NCBI GenBank assembly: GCA_027625915.1
Contig: JANTQA010000026.1
Location: 8,618,001 to 8,682,000 of the forward strand
Direction of reading: 5' to 3'
DNA length: 64,000 nt
Source: Anaeramoeba flamelloides
Lineage: Eukaryota; Metamonada; Anaeramoebidae
The position numbers and the translations under genes are program-made. Positions 46,846-59,164 of the stretch are shown in pieces. The notes under the pieces were generated by a model that saw nothing but the letters and a program-made list of their open reading frames with translations, was not told where the DNA came from and did not search any database. Positions within the stretch are counted from its first letter, which is position 1, and each line of letters starts with the position of its first letter.

Positions 46846-47792
46846 TCTAGACAAAATGAAGGATTAAACACAATAAAACTTTTTCCAATACTATCTTTTA
46901 GATCTGTTTTCTTTCTTTGATTGATCCACCCATTATTAAAAATTTGTTCAAAAAATTTGACTATTTTTGAGATCCTCAAAACTTCACATCTGATTCAAAT
47001 AAATTAATAATCTAAAAATTACATTAAATTATCAAAATTTCAATTTATTTCATTTGATAATTCTATTAAAACTTATTTATTTTTATTTTTTTATTTTATT
47101 CTAATTATTTCTACCAATAATATTTATTAAAACATAATAAAATTTTAAATATAAAATTTTCTATTCAAAGATCTTTTTTAAGAATTTTTTTTTCCCTAAC
47201 GATCAGAAAATTTTTTTAATTTTTGGGTTTATTTTGATAAATATAAAGTATATTTCAAAAATTGTGACTCACCTGAAATAATAAATTGAAAAAAAATAAT
47301 GATAAATTCTTTAGTATTCAAGAACAATTAATAATTAAATCTGATAAATAATTATCTTTTTAAATCATTCTAAATCAAAGTTTGATATTTTAAAAATTAA
47401 AAGAAAATAAAACCAAAAACTAAAAAAAAGTGAGTCACAATTTTAGAAATAAGCATTATGGATTTTTTATAACTGAACTTTCACTAAAAAAAGGTTTAAC
47501 AAGAAGATTTTTTTATAATAAATATACATTTTAAAAGACATTACATCGTCGAAATTTTGTGAGGGATTATTGGTCTTTTTAGAAGATCTTTTTTATTTTC
47601 CAATATGATCGTTTGCAAAAAAAAAGTTTCAAAAAAAAAAAGATAGAAAAATAAAAATAAAATAAAAAAGAAAAATTTAAAAAAAGAAAAAAGAAAAACA
47701 AAAAAAAATTAAAGACTAATAATTGTGAAAAATTTCATTTTTCTCTTTCTTTTTCTTTATCACAAACACTAAAACAAACTTGAAACATATAG

Positions 47793-48092
47793 GCTGTATT
47801 TTCAAATCTTATTTTAACTGGTATACCAAAGGATGTAGATGCTGAAACGATAACAGATTATTTAAGCAGTTCAGACATTTTGGGGAAAAAACCTGTTTAT
47901 AAATTAATTTATCAGACAAGAAATAATCAATGGATTGTAGTTAAATGTAAGACGATTAGCAAATGTATCAAATTCAAAGAATGGACAAAAGCAAACCCTT
48001 TGGAACTAAATAATGTTTTAATATCAACACCCGCTATAATACCAAGATGTAGATATAAGGATATTCAAAAGATCGAAAATAGTAAAAAGTAA
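47793..48092 (+). CDS. orphan exon, possibly an RRM-like domain
   Basis: An open frame of 99 codons begins directly after an AG (ACATATAG|GCTGTA) with a stop just before it and has no ATG, so it reads as a last exon whose first exon lies upstream and was not found. NLILTGIPKDVDAETITDYL and NNQWIVVKCKTISKCIKF are arranged like RNP2, the first helix and the RNP1 strand of an RRM, but without the usual aromatic RNP1 residues. The C-terminal tail is basic. The family assignment is a guess; codon content and even composition favour real coding over chance. The next frame begins about 210 bases downstream. Confidence 0.42.
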   Translation, partial: AVFSNLILTGIPKDVDAETITDYLSSSDILGKKPVYKLIYQTRNNQWIVVKCKTISKCIKFKEWTKANPLELNNVLISTPAIIPRCRYKDIQKIENSKK

Positions 48093-48302
48093 ATCAAAAA
48101 TAAAAAAAAAAAAAACAAAAATATTCAAAAACAATAATTCTTTAATTTATTTTCTTGATTAAAACAATTTTATCTTTTTGCTTTCATTTTCCCCTTCTTC
48201 CCATTCGAATAACGATTGGTTATATTTCACTTTATAAATAGAAAAAAAAACATTTCAAATGGGATTGATATATACCTAATTTTGCACCGTACTAGCACAA
48301 TA

Positions 48303-48824
48303 ATGAAATTTACAGCGGATAGTAATAACAATGTGATAAATGAAGGATATATTAAACAGCATTTAGAGATCGGAAATGTGAAATTATTAGATATCACTGA
48401 GGGCTATTCCAACCTTGAAGAAAATGATCGAATTTATTCTGTTATTGAATATGGATATTATCCTTTTAATTTAAAATTTTTTGTTGTAAATATTCACATT
48501 TTATCAATAAATAAAATGATTAATATTAATTTAGAAACCAGCTTAAATATACCCATAAATACCCAAAAAAAGGAATCAATTAAAAAACAAGATAGCAATG
48601 GCTCCCGTTTTGATATTGAAAATAAAATTTTATCTTCGGAAAATAAACCACAAGTTAATCATGTAATAAAAATCGTACTGTCTGATTTAGAAGATTCAAA
48701 TTCAATTAATCAAAAAAAAAGTTACCTCCTTGTTGGAAATGAATTTTTAAAAAATTCTGATCAATTACCTTTACAAAATAATGATTTTAATTGCTTTTTA
48801 ATCTTAAAAAGCAAAAATAATTAA
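48303..48824 (+). CDS. hypothetical protein, 173 residues
   Basis: Opens at ATG 48303; the frame can be read further upstream only from a TTG. Not recognised. The first ~85 residues look like a compact mixed fold (MKFTADSNNNVINEGYIKQH, then LLDITEGYSNLEENDRIYSV). The rest is Asn/Ser/Lys-rich with a possible last strand (YLLVGNEFLK). No signal peptide or membrane segment. It follows the orphan exon on the same strand, but no splice join between them is evident. Confidence 0.5.
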   Translation: MKFTADSNNNVINEGYIKQHLEIGNVKLLDITEGYSNLEENDRIYSVIEYGYYPFNLKFFVVNIHILSINKMININLETSLNIPINTQKKESIKKQDSNGSRFDIENKILSSENKPQVNHVIKIVLSDLEDSNSINQKKSYLLVGNEFLKNSDQLPLQNNDFNCFLILKSKNN

Positions 48825-49112
48825 TAAATTGAAAATTTTTATAAACATAATAATTATAATTAATTTTGTTTTGTTTTTGTTTTTAATTTTTAAACCTAGA
48901 AATAATTACCTTTTTATAAAAGAATGATTTTTCATTAATATTTCCCTGGGATGTTAATCATTAGAAAATAATTTTAAATTTATTCCAGATCATTCATCGG
49001 ATTTTTAAGGGGACACACTATTTAAAAGTTACATCACCCTTTTTAGAAATTTAATTTCTTAAAATATAAAATATAAGGTAGATGTAAAGATAGCTCTTTT
49101 TTATAAACTGTG

Positions 49113-49150
<38 letters not shown>

Positions 49151-50136
49151 AATTATAACTGGATTTCTGAACGATAAAAAAATGATGAGTGTTTTATTTA
49201 AATGTTTTAACTCGAAAAATTTTTTAAAATTTCATTTTTACATTGAAACCAATTTAATAAAAATCACCAAAAATAAATTTTAGAGTAATTAATACATAGT
49301 AAAAAAAATAATTTTTGTGGTTAGCATACTGGATGTAATAAAGGAAAATTCAAGATAATAAATTGAAAATAAAAAATACTTTAAAAAATATATAAATTTG
49401 GGTATCAAGTGCCTCACTTTTTGATGTTATCTAATAAAATGCCAATTTTTTTTTCTTAGAATTATTATTTGTTTCATTTTAAAGAGTTTAGAAATATAAT
49501 TCAATTTAATTTGTTTTTATAAATCCGGGATATGAGTCCAGTAGTTTTATTTAATTACTACTACAAAAAATATCATTATTTTTTTAGATTTTGAGATTTT
49601 ATTCAAATTAAATTTATTATTTGCATAAAAATAAATGATTTTTTTGAAATTAAAGTTTTTAATTTCAAAAATTGGTTACTTTAGTCCTTTTACATCACCT
49701 ATTTTTTTCGATATTCTTTCAAAATAATAATTGTTTATAATTAGATTTAATCTCAAATAATTGATAAAAAGATTTAAAAAATAAGAAATAATTAAAAAAA
49801 ATTAATAATTGAAAATATTTCATCAAAATTTTAATTAAAGATTTAATTGTAAATAATAATTAAGTGTTTTTTTGTTGAAATTATAACTAAGATTTTTTCC
49901 GTCAATCATCAAGAAATTGATACTAGGATCATTTCCCATGTTATTTATTTTAAGTCAAAAAAATAAATTGTTTTAAATTATTCCATTAGTTTGATAAATA
50001 GTATATTTTTATCAAAATTTTAATATACAAAAGTGTTTAATATCAAAAGATTTAAATGAAAAAAAAAGTGGCTTTTTTATTTATAAGGAAACTAATTAAA
50101 TTATTGAATAATTAGACAAAGTAATTTTGGTTTCCT

Positions 50137-50167
<31 letters not shown>

Positions 50168-50309
50168 TTGATTGTTAGAGAAAATTCTTCATTATTTGAT
50201 GAGATAAAATAATTTGAATTCAAATTCTATTTTCCCATTTCCAAAATCTTTAAAAGTTAAGTTATTTTTTTTTTATTTTGAAAGGAGGAAATTAATTCCC
50301 TCTTACAAG

Positions 50310-50850
50310 CTGTTAGGTTTTTTTTTTAATTTAAATAATAAACTGAAAATTTATTTAAATTTCGGTTTATTTCTTAAATTAAAAAAAAAAAACACCTTTA
50401 TTTTTTCCAGAATTTAAAAGAATTGAGTAAAATCTTAGATTTTTCTCTCTTTTTTTGAATACTGGAAAAGCGCCGTTAGGTTTTCTTGAGTTTTTTGTTT
50501 ATTTGTAAAATCAATAGATTTAACAAATAAAACACAAAACCTCAAGAAAACCTAGGCACTCTACGGCACTTGACGACACTTTTCATTAGGTTTTCCAACA
50601 TTTAAAAAAAGAGATTAAAATCAAAGATGATACTCAATTCTTTTGAATTTTGGAAAACCTTCCGTTAGCTTTTTTTTAATTTGAAAAATAAAAAGTAAAT
50701 TTCTTCAATTTTCTTTTTATTTCTCAAATTAAAAAATAACCACCGTTATCTTTTCCAGAATTTAAAAGAATTGAGCAAAATCTTTGATTTTTATCCACTT
50801 TTTTGAATTCTGGAAAAGCTAGGCACTCTACAGCACTTTCCCAATTTCCA
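50310..50850. repeat. hairpin array (family H), copy 6, the longest
   Basis: Six hairpins in series over 540 bases: an A type (AATAAACTGAAAATTTA arms), a B type (CCAGAATTTAAAAGAATTGA with its complement), a C type (GGTTTTCTTGAGTTTT with its complement), then B, A and B again. Spacers are GCGCCGTTAGG, GGCACTTGACGACACTT, CTTCCGTTAGC, ACCACCGTTATC and GGCACTCTACAGCAC. B and A alternate, so the array looks like a higher-order repeat. Confidence 0.78.
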
Positions 50851-50879
50851 AATTTTTATTTAGATAATTTAATAAAGGA

Positions 50880-51180
50880 TAACAATTTTCTTTACAAAAT
50901 AACCAATGATTTTTTATTATGAATAATATCAACTATATTATTATGAGTGTTTTTATTAATTTGAATTAAATATAAATCACTATTATTCAATTTTCTTTAT
51001 AGAATCGATAGTGCCACAAAAAATGATGGTTATATTAAAAGATTTCGAAATTGAAATATTTTTTACATTAATTACAAGAAGGTATTTTTTTATCTATTCT
51101 TCTCATAAATAGAAGAATATCTATTTAATAAATTTGTGAAATTTCTTAGTTAGAGAGATGGCTGTAGAACCCTTCCATTT
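50880..51180 (-). mobile_element. LINE 3' relic (zinc-motif region only)
   Basis: Matches the 3' part of the LINE at 31560-31800 in order: ACCCTTCCATTT at the 5' edge of the minus-strand reading, giving LKWKGST in both, then AGAAGAATATCTATTTAATA. The Cys/His motif is badly eroded. The RT part was not found beyond the adjoining hairpin array. Confidence 0.5.
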
Positions 51181-51189
51181 CAACTATTT

Positions 51190-51395
51190 TTATTTTTTGT
51201 TCAGTTTTTTTTTAATTTAAGAAATGAACAGAAAAATTTTTAAATTTTCTGTTTATTTCTTGTATTAAAAAAAAAAAATTGCAGCATTTTTTCTATAATT
51301 CAAAAGAATCGAGGAAAAGCTAAGATTTTTCGTAATTATTTTGAATTATGGAAAACATAGGCACTTGAAGGGCACTCAACCGCACTTGATGAAAC
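51190..51395. repeat. hairpin array (family H), copy 7
   Basis: An A-type hairpin (AATTTAAGAAATGAACAGAA with its complement) followed by a B-type hairpin (CTATAATTCAAAAGAATCG with its complement CGTAATTATTTTGAATTATG), then GGCACTTGAAGGGCACTC. It borders the LINE relic at the same relative place as the array at 31830-31990. Confidence 0.7.
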
Positions 51396-52634
51396 GATTG
51401 TTTGTTAATATTGTTATTATACCTAATAATTTTTAAAATATTCATTAACTTTCCATCTGAAACTATTTATTATTATATTTTCTCTTAATCGAACAAGATT
51501 CAGATCTAGTAGTTTTATTTTTTCTACTTTCCAGTAAATATTGTTATTGCTTATTTTTGTAAATTTTAAATTTTTTAATATATGTTCAAAACCAAAAATT
51601 TCTGATTCCTTTTTGAGCTTAAATCTTTTTTATTATATCAAAATTCTTACTTGGTCCATTTTTGCTTCTAAAAAAGTTAATTTATTTCAGTTTTACTTTT
51701 TTGAATCATTTTTCATTTTTTCTCTTTTCATTTTTTATTTTTTTCTTTTTTCATATCGAAAAGAAGAGCGTGAGATCAAATACAAAAAATTATTAATCAA
51801 AAAAAATTAAACCAGTATTACAAGTAATTCAACAAGATTATTTTCACAAGGACTTTTCACAAAACAAATTTAAATCATTTTTTTTTTTTTAGAATTTCTC
51901 CTTTTGAATCAGAACAAAAAAATCTTTGACTTCATCAATTGTTGTAAATCTATTTGAAAAATGAATTTTCACTAAATAAAAATTGAAAAATTAAAAAAAT
52001 TTATTTCAAATAGTAATCCAATTGTAAAAAAATTTCAGTTGATCACAAAATATTATTTTTTGGTTACTTATTAAAACACAAATCTCCAAAAAAAAAAAAA
52101 AAAAACAATAATGTAACTTTACTCAATTAAACAAATCTTGTTTCTATTTGGGCAATATTTTAATAGGGATCAATTCACAACCAAGTCATATATTTAATCT
52201 TGAAAGTTAAACAAAAAAAAAAAAAAAAAAGATAATGATAAAAAAATTGTTTACCTCTTAATAGTTGGGTTAAAAGGGAAATAAAAAATTTTAAAACTCA
52301 AAAAATTTAAAAATCTTTTTTAAATTAATTAATAATATTAAGAAAAAATATATTCAACTATTGGGAAATTTATTTCCAAAAAAAAAAAAAGAAATTTTGA
52401 AAGAATGAAATGAAATATTCATAATAATTAACATAAAAATTATGAATCCAAAAAAAATTTATATGTTGTGATTAAAAAATCAACCATTCAATAAATTAAA
52501 TACTCTGTTTTCACGAAAAAAATTTTTTTTGAATGATCTCAAAAAGTAGTATGGTTAAATTTTTGAAAGTACAAAAAACCATTAAATAATGAAATTCTTG
52601 GATAATCATATTTATATTATCGAATATCTAATAA

Positions 52635-52727
<93 letters not shown>

Positions 52728-52733
52728 GGGGGG
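52635..52733 (+). repeat. (AAT)n microsatellite, about 31 units, followed by G7
   Basis: Nearly pure AAT repeat of about 93 bases ending in AAAGGGGGGG. It lies about 55 bases past the stop of the giant minus-strand gene, so on that strand it would be an (ATT)n tract in or just after the 3' UTR. Confidence 0.9.
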
Positions 52734-52787
52734 GATAACAGCAGCTGCAATAGTTATAATATTAGTAAAAGCAATAAATAAATAAAG

Positions 52788-55700
52788 TTAAATGTGTTTT
52801 TCGTATATCAATTGTTTAAAATCATCAATAAATTCAGATTTTTTAAATTTAAAAATTAAAAAAGTCTTTTGATCGAGCTCAATTTTACAAATTTTCTTTT
52901 TTTTCTTTGCAAAAAAAATTTTGATATTTGTAGAATATGGGATGGAAAAGAATTGGTTTAATATTGTACGGAAAGCCCATCTAGACTGGCCAAAAGTAAT
53001 AATAATTGGAGAATTTTTTATAATATTTGGGATTGAAGCGTTTACAATTTGTGAAGAAAATTTTATGGAATTGGTAAATTGTTCATTCAAATCGATATTT
53101 TGGATTTTGTCTTGTAATTTAATTCTTTGAAAAAAATCCAATTTTTTAAATTTCTTTTCTTTAATTAACTCTTGCTTTTCAGTAAAGAATTGAATAAAAA
53201 ACGTTTTTTCATTTAAATATTTAAATAATATTCTAAAATGTAAATCATTTTTAGATAAAAGGATCATTTTTTTTTTCTTTTCATTTGTCCTCAATTCTAA
53301 ATCGATATAATTAAACTTCTTGATCTCTACTTTCTTATTTTTGTCATTGCTTTTAAAATCCATAAGTTGCAGGGTGTTCCTGAGACAATCCATCATCCCT
53401 GGTTTAAACTCGTCTTCAATCGAATCAGAATCTTTTATCTGGATGAGAAATCTTTCCTTTTTGATGTAGATTAAGGGCAAAATATTTTTAATAATTTCTT
53501 CTCTTAATTTTTTTGTTGGTGCGAGAAGATATAACTTTTCCTTAATGATGTTAAATTTAAACCGTAATAAGCATTTTATTGTTGGGTGTCTATATATTTG
53601 TAATTTTGATTTAATTGTGTAAATGGAAATACCTTTTAAGGAGTTGATTATTTTGATAATTCCTTGATTTTTTATAATTTGGATTTCGCATTTATCAATT
53701 TTGCCGCCATTTTCGTCAGATAAATAAAATCCTGAATAATTTTCATCTTTGGCACTATTACTGTTCAGCTCATTAATATCTTGGATAAAATCGTTCTTAT
53801 CAAAATTGGTATCACTTTCGCTGTCTGAGGAATTGTAGATCATGATTTCACTTTGGTTGGTCAACTCTCGAAAGGATTTGATCAATAATTGCTTATCCTT
53901 TAATGAAGAGATGACGATATCTATTTTTTTATCCGGGAAAAATAGGTGGATCAAATTCATGTTTTTTTTGTTAATTTTTAATTGGGTGTCGTTGGTGATA
54001 TTTAAAGATTCAATATTTTGTTCGCCAATTTGAATATTTATTCGATCGGGCGCGACTAAAGTGATCGTACCTTTTTTGGTTTCCCTTTCGTCTTCCATGT
54101 GAAATTTTACATTGATTTTTATTTGTTCGTTGTCATTTTTAAAAATGATATTTTCAATTTCATCATAATATTTATTATCGCTCTCAACTTCGGTGTCCGT
54201 TCCATTTTCAGTATCACTGTGGATAACGTTTTTTTCTTGGGGTTCTGTTTCATTTTCTTCTCCAGTTGTAGAGAGGGAAAAGGATGAGGAAGATTCCAAA
54301 GCAATTGCCTTTTTTTTATTCACTTTTTTTTGTTTTTCTATATCAAAATTTTGGTTCGAAAGTTCAAAAAAATGATTTTTATCATTACTATTTAAAAAAT
54401 TTAAATAATAAATAGTTGGCTTTTTTGATTTTTTTTTATATTTAAGAATCAATTGGTTTAGATTCATTTTTTTATTTTCTATAGCACAGTGCTCGATATT
54501 TAGTAATATCCTTTTTTCAAGTGTATTAATATGAAATCTTTTATTTTTTATCAATATTTTCTCATTAATGTTTTTATGAATTGTTTCGTCTTGGGATAAT
54601 TTTATTTTAAACGATATTGATTTATCATCTTTGCCAATATCGCCATCATCATATTTATATTCATCACTAGAACTAGATTCATCATTAATAATAATTTTTT
54701 TGTCATTTAAAATAGAATTAAAAATTAAAGCAAATTTCTCCTTTAATTCCTGGGTTTTAAAAGATAACCAAATTGATTTTTCAATGGAATTTTGTTTTAT
54801 TTTTAATTCTAGCACATGAATGTTGTTGTTATTATTGTTTTTGTTGTTGTCAGGGTAATAATAAAAAAGTTTACAATCATTTGGTAAATTATATTTGATA
54901 TCAATTTTGTTATTATCAATAGAAAAATGTATTAATTTGTTATCAAATCTTATAATTCCCTTTTCATCAGCATTTAGTATATTAATTAGATTTGATGGTT
55001 TCTTGTTTTTCATTTTTAATGTTGATGAATTTTTTAATATACGATTAATGAACATATTTCTTTTCTTAGCACTAATAAATTTTAATTGAAGTTTTCTATT
55101 TATATTATTTTTTGGAAATATTTTGATAGTTTTTTTTTTAATAGAGTTGAAATTAAAATCAATATTTTGAAGATATTTTTGAAAATACAATTTTTTTTTG
55201 TCCTTTTTAAAGATTTCAATTTTGATAAAATTTTTTCCAATAAAAAGCTTTCCCTTATGCTTATTTTGATTTTCCATACATTGAATATTAAATTCCAAAT
55301 CAAATTTAAGTGTTTTATTGTGTTTAAAACCCAATTCTGGGAAAATTAAATTTTTTGTTGTAAAATTAAATTGATTAGACATTTTTTTATAATTTTTTAT
55401 GATTATTAAATTATTAATTAATTTTTTAGATAAATAATAATCAAAATTATTATTGCAATAATAGTTTAAATTAAATTTAAATTTTTTTAAAAATTTTTTT
55501 TGATCTTTAAAATTAACTTTTTTCTCGACATCATCATCATCATTATAATTATTATTATTATTATTATTATCGTTATTATGGTTAAATAGAATTTTAATAA
55601 ATCCTAAATTAGCGATTTTTAAAATAATAATGTTCATTTGGTTATCATTTGAATATATAACTATCTCAGGGTCATATTCACAACAAAAAAAATCATTTTC

Positions 55701-58558
55701 ATTCAAAATAATAAAATTATCTTTATTTAAATTAATTAAACTAGATCTATCACCAAAATTTGTTTGAATATGACAGTAAAAACTTTTATTTTTAATTTTA
55801 TTTAATTGTTTCAGATTATTGTTTTTTTTCTTTAAAAAATCGAGTATAAAAGATCTTTGTTGTTTGTTGTTATTAAATTCAATTAAAATACAATAATTTT
55901 CATTTAGATTAAATCTGCAAACATTTGTTTTTTTCATTCCCAAGGGAATAATTGATGAATATAAATTATATTTTAATTTAATTTTTTTATTTAATAAAGT
56001 GTTAATTTGAAAATAATTATCGAATAATTTTATATTCGTCTTTTCTATATATTTTCCAAAAGAATTTAATAAATTAATTAAATATTCAGTATTTTCAATA
56101 TTCGGTGTTGTTTTATTATCATTTTTATGAAAATCCATAGTATTATTATTTATCTTACCCATTTCAATATTCTTCTTTTGACTTTTCTTTTTTCTTTTTT
56201 TATTCCTAAAATTATTTATATTATTATCAGAATCATCATCAGTCAGAAAATTATCAAATAATGCATCAGAAGAATCTTCATCACTAAAAATATCAAATGA
56301 ATTGTCATCATTCTCATCTTTATAGTCTTCTTTATCTTCTTCTTCTTTTTCTTTATCATCACCAATAACATCATGTTTAATGATATAATTTTCTTTTAAT
56401 AATTGTAATATTCTATTATTAATAAAAGTTTCATTTCGAAAAGAATTAAATTCTTTTTTACATTTATTATTATTATCAAAATCCTTTTCCATTATTTCAT
56501 TTTTGATTTTTGATTTTTTTAATAGGTTTGAAAAAATAAGCTCGTTTTGCAAATCTTCGACTTTCATTTTTTTATTATACAAACGGGATTTGCTGAAAAG
56601 CAAATAATAATTAATTATTAAATCCCGATAAAATTCAGAATATGCCCCAAGAATTAAATAATTATTATCATCGTTTTTAATAATAAAAATTCTTTTATAT
56701 GCTGCATGTAAAATTATAAATTGGTTAAATTCATATTTAGATTTATAAAGAGAGTGCTTTTGACCTTCAAAATTTATTTTGAATCCCAATTTATAAATTT
56801 TTAATACAGCCATTTTGTTTTTAATTTTTTCCTTCAGGTCTTTCCCATCTTGGAAAATTGAAAATATATAAACAGGAATAATTGAATTCTTTTGATTTAC
56901 AGTTAATTTTATTTGTTTGTATATTTTATTTTTATATTCGTTATTTATTTGTTTGTTTTCATACTCGGTGTTAAATAATGAATTTTTATTTAAAATATTT
57001 ACATCTCGATTTTGAATCATTATCCCTTCACCGTTAATATTGAAATTTAATTTTAGAATTTTATTGAATTGATTTTGATTATTTCTTTTAATATTTTGAT
57101 ACTTATAATCATTGTTTTCATTCTTTGAATTTTTTAGTAAAATTTTTAAATAATAATATGCAAATTTACAAAGTTTCAGTGTATTAAAAAATACATTAAT
57201 TTTTTCAGTTAATATTTTTGAATTTATTAATTGAATATGTAAATAACAACCCCTTTTGTTTTTGAATTGAATTAATTTTGCTTTGATTTGTTTATAATTT
57301 TGAAAATAAATTTTTATATTTTTTCCTTTGTGCCCTATAAAATCAGTTTTGAATTTCATATATTTTAATTTAAATATAATTGAGCCAGATCCCTTTGGAT
57401 AATTATAAAATAAATTATTTTCTTCTTCTGCATTCATTTCAATTTCTATTTCGGTAAATTCTTCTTCTTCAACGTTTTTTTTTTCTGTTTTTTTATTTAT
57501 TTCCCCTCCATTTTTTTTTTCTGATTGAATTACATCATTTTTCTTATTTTGAGATTCATTTTCAATAGATAAATATCGAACTTTTTTAAACCCTTTATTA
57601 ATAAAGCGATAACATAAAGAACGTAGTTCTTCGTCTTCACCAAGAATGTTACTATTAATCTTTATGGCATTTAATTCTTTTCTTTGATAATAACAAAACA
57701 TTTTCCATAATTTAAAAAAGACCCAACTAGTTTCTACATCTTTAAACTGAATTATAGTTCTTTCATCATTATTAATAAATGAGAGGCTTTTGGGATCGGC
57801 GGAATTTACAGTTAAAAAGGTATACTCATTTAAATTGTCTTTAGACGCATATGGTATTTTGATAATTCGCGAATTTTCTAATTCAAAAGTTAAATTTTCT
57901 AAATGAAAGATCATTTTAGCCTTGATGTTTTGCCCAAATGATGTTATATAGGAAATTGGAAAATCACTCATGCTTTGTGAAAATAAGCTCTGTACCCTTT
58001 TGATCAAATCTTGTTCGTTTTTAGTTGTTAATTTTGATATTTTGAAAAACGGATACAGAAATTCCCATTTTTTTTCTTTTATTTTTTTAGTTTCCAAATA
58101 AACATTTTCTTCATTTAATAAATTTGAAGTTGTTTGGTTTTCTTCTGATTGGTCTGATTCATCCGATTCTTCTGAGTCTTCCGAGTCTTCTGAATATTCT
58201 GAAAACCCTGACAACTCCGACAACCCTGACAACTCAGATTCTTCCGAGTCTTTCTGCTCTTCGAATTCTTCTGATTCGTCTGATTCTTTTAAATTTTGCA
58301 TATTTTGTTCATTATTTCCAATTAAATATTTTGGTTGGGAAACTGGAGTCAAGAGATCAATCGTTTTTTTAAACTTTGAGTGACCCACTATATCTAAAAA
58401 GGATTTTAATGGGTCATGGTACAAAAGAGGGTATTTTAATAAAAATTTTCTTGTTAATTTTGAGATGCTATAAAATGATTGGCCTAATGTAGGGTTGTCA
58501 TTTAAATACCATATTGGAATTGAATTTGGATCAATAGAGGCTAATTTGTTACAAGAGT
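52788..58558 (-). CDS. giant protein of serial PH-like beta-rich units
   Basis: An uninterrupted frame of over 1,900 codons; not a recognised named protein. The frame has no early ATG. It stays open past 58424 (a TTG) to a likely 3' splice site, TTTTTTTTAG before 58558, so a first exon lies upstream, beyond an A30 tract. Near the N-terminus is a Ser/Glu/Asp-rich stretch. After that I count roughly eight to ten segments of about 110-160 residues. Each has alternating hydrophobic strands and a closing helix with an aromatic (for example SWVFFKLWKMFCYY, KEKFALIFNSIL, RNMFINRILKN, EEIIKNILPLIY). These read like divergent PH-type units joined by Asn/Asp/Lys linkers (DDDVEKK, NNNNNN). Such repeats usually bind lipids or proteins at membranes; that is inference. 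No enzyme motif or membrane span seen. Confidence 0.72.
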
Positions 58559-59164
58559 CTAAAAAAAATTGAAATTCGGTACTTAAATCATTATTAACAT
58601 TGTTACTATCGGTTGTTTGTTTGTTTTTTATTTTATTTTTAAGATATGTAGATAGATTGGATTTAAGTAAATTTTGATAATAAAAAAAAAAAAAAAAAAA
58701 AAAAAAAAACAGGTTGTTCTTGAATAGAAAGTTAGTTATTAAAATATGACTGATATACTGTTAGTATATTTAATTATGGAGAAGACTGTACAATTAATAC
58801 CAAAAGAGTTATATATATACTTGTGGTGGATAGTTTCTGGAAGGAAATCAGTTTTATAAATACGAGAAAAATAAGCGCAAGTTTTAATGTTGGTGTGACG
58901 AAAATAGCTCGTCATAATAACTTAAATACTAAATATGTGAAATATATTTAATATTTACTACATTTTCTAATCATTTTCGATTTATTATAAAAAAAAAAAA
59001 AAAAAAACAGAGAATAGTTTTTGGCAATAATAACTAGAATTTTTAAAAGAAATTATCAAAAAAAAATAGAGGTGTATTTTTAACATTTTTTGAAATTATA
59101 ATTTTGATAAGATTACTAATTTTTTTTTTTTTTTTTTTTTTGAGTGCCAATAGAAGTATAACGT

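Larger units (their letters stand above)
43412..47792. other. 4.4 kb region of foldback elements and tandem repeats
   Basis: Contains a large foldback (43720-44640), a hairpin module (44900-44990), a MITE-like foldback (45345-45741) and a tandem repeat (46419-46845). No gene recognised. Confidence 0.6.
48825..52787. other. gene-free region: AT microsatellites, hairpins, LINE relic, (AAT)n
   Basis: Contains (TA)n runs at about 49116-49141 and 50138-50162, hairpin arrays at 50310-50850 and 51190-51395, a LINE 3' relic between them, and an (AAT)n microsatellite at the right end. A frame at 51541-51810 is Phe/Lys-rich and unsupported. Confidence 0.6.

Noticed and set aside
52635-52733. Regular repeat considered as a CRISPR-like array
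   Set aside because: Three-base perfect units without spacers: a microsatellite in eukaryotic DNA.
52921-58372. Several + strand frames of 60-87 codons
   Set aside because: All are antisense to the giant coding frame and hydrophobic only because they mirror Lys/Asn/Glu-rich codons.
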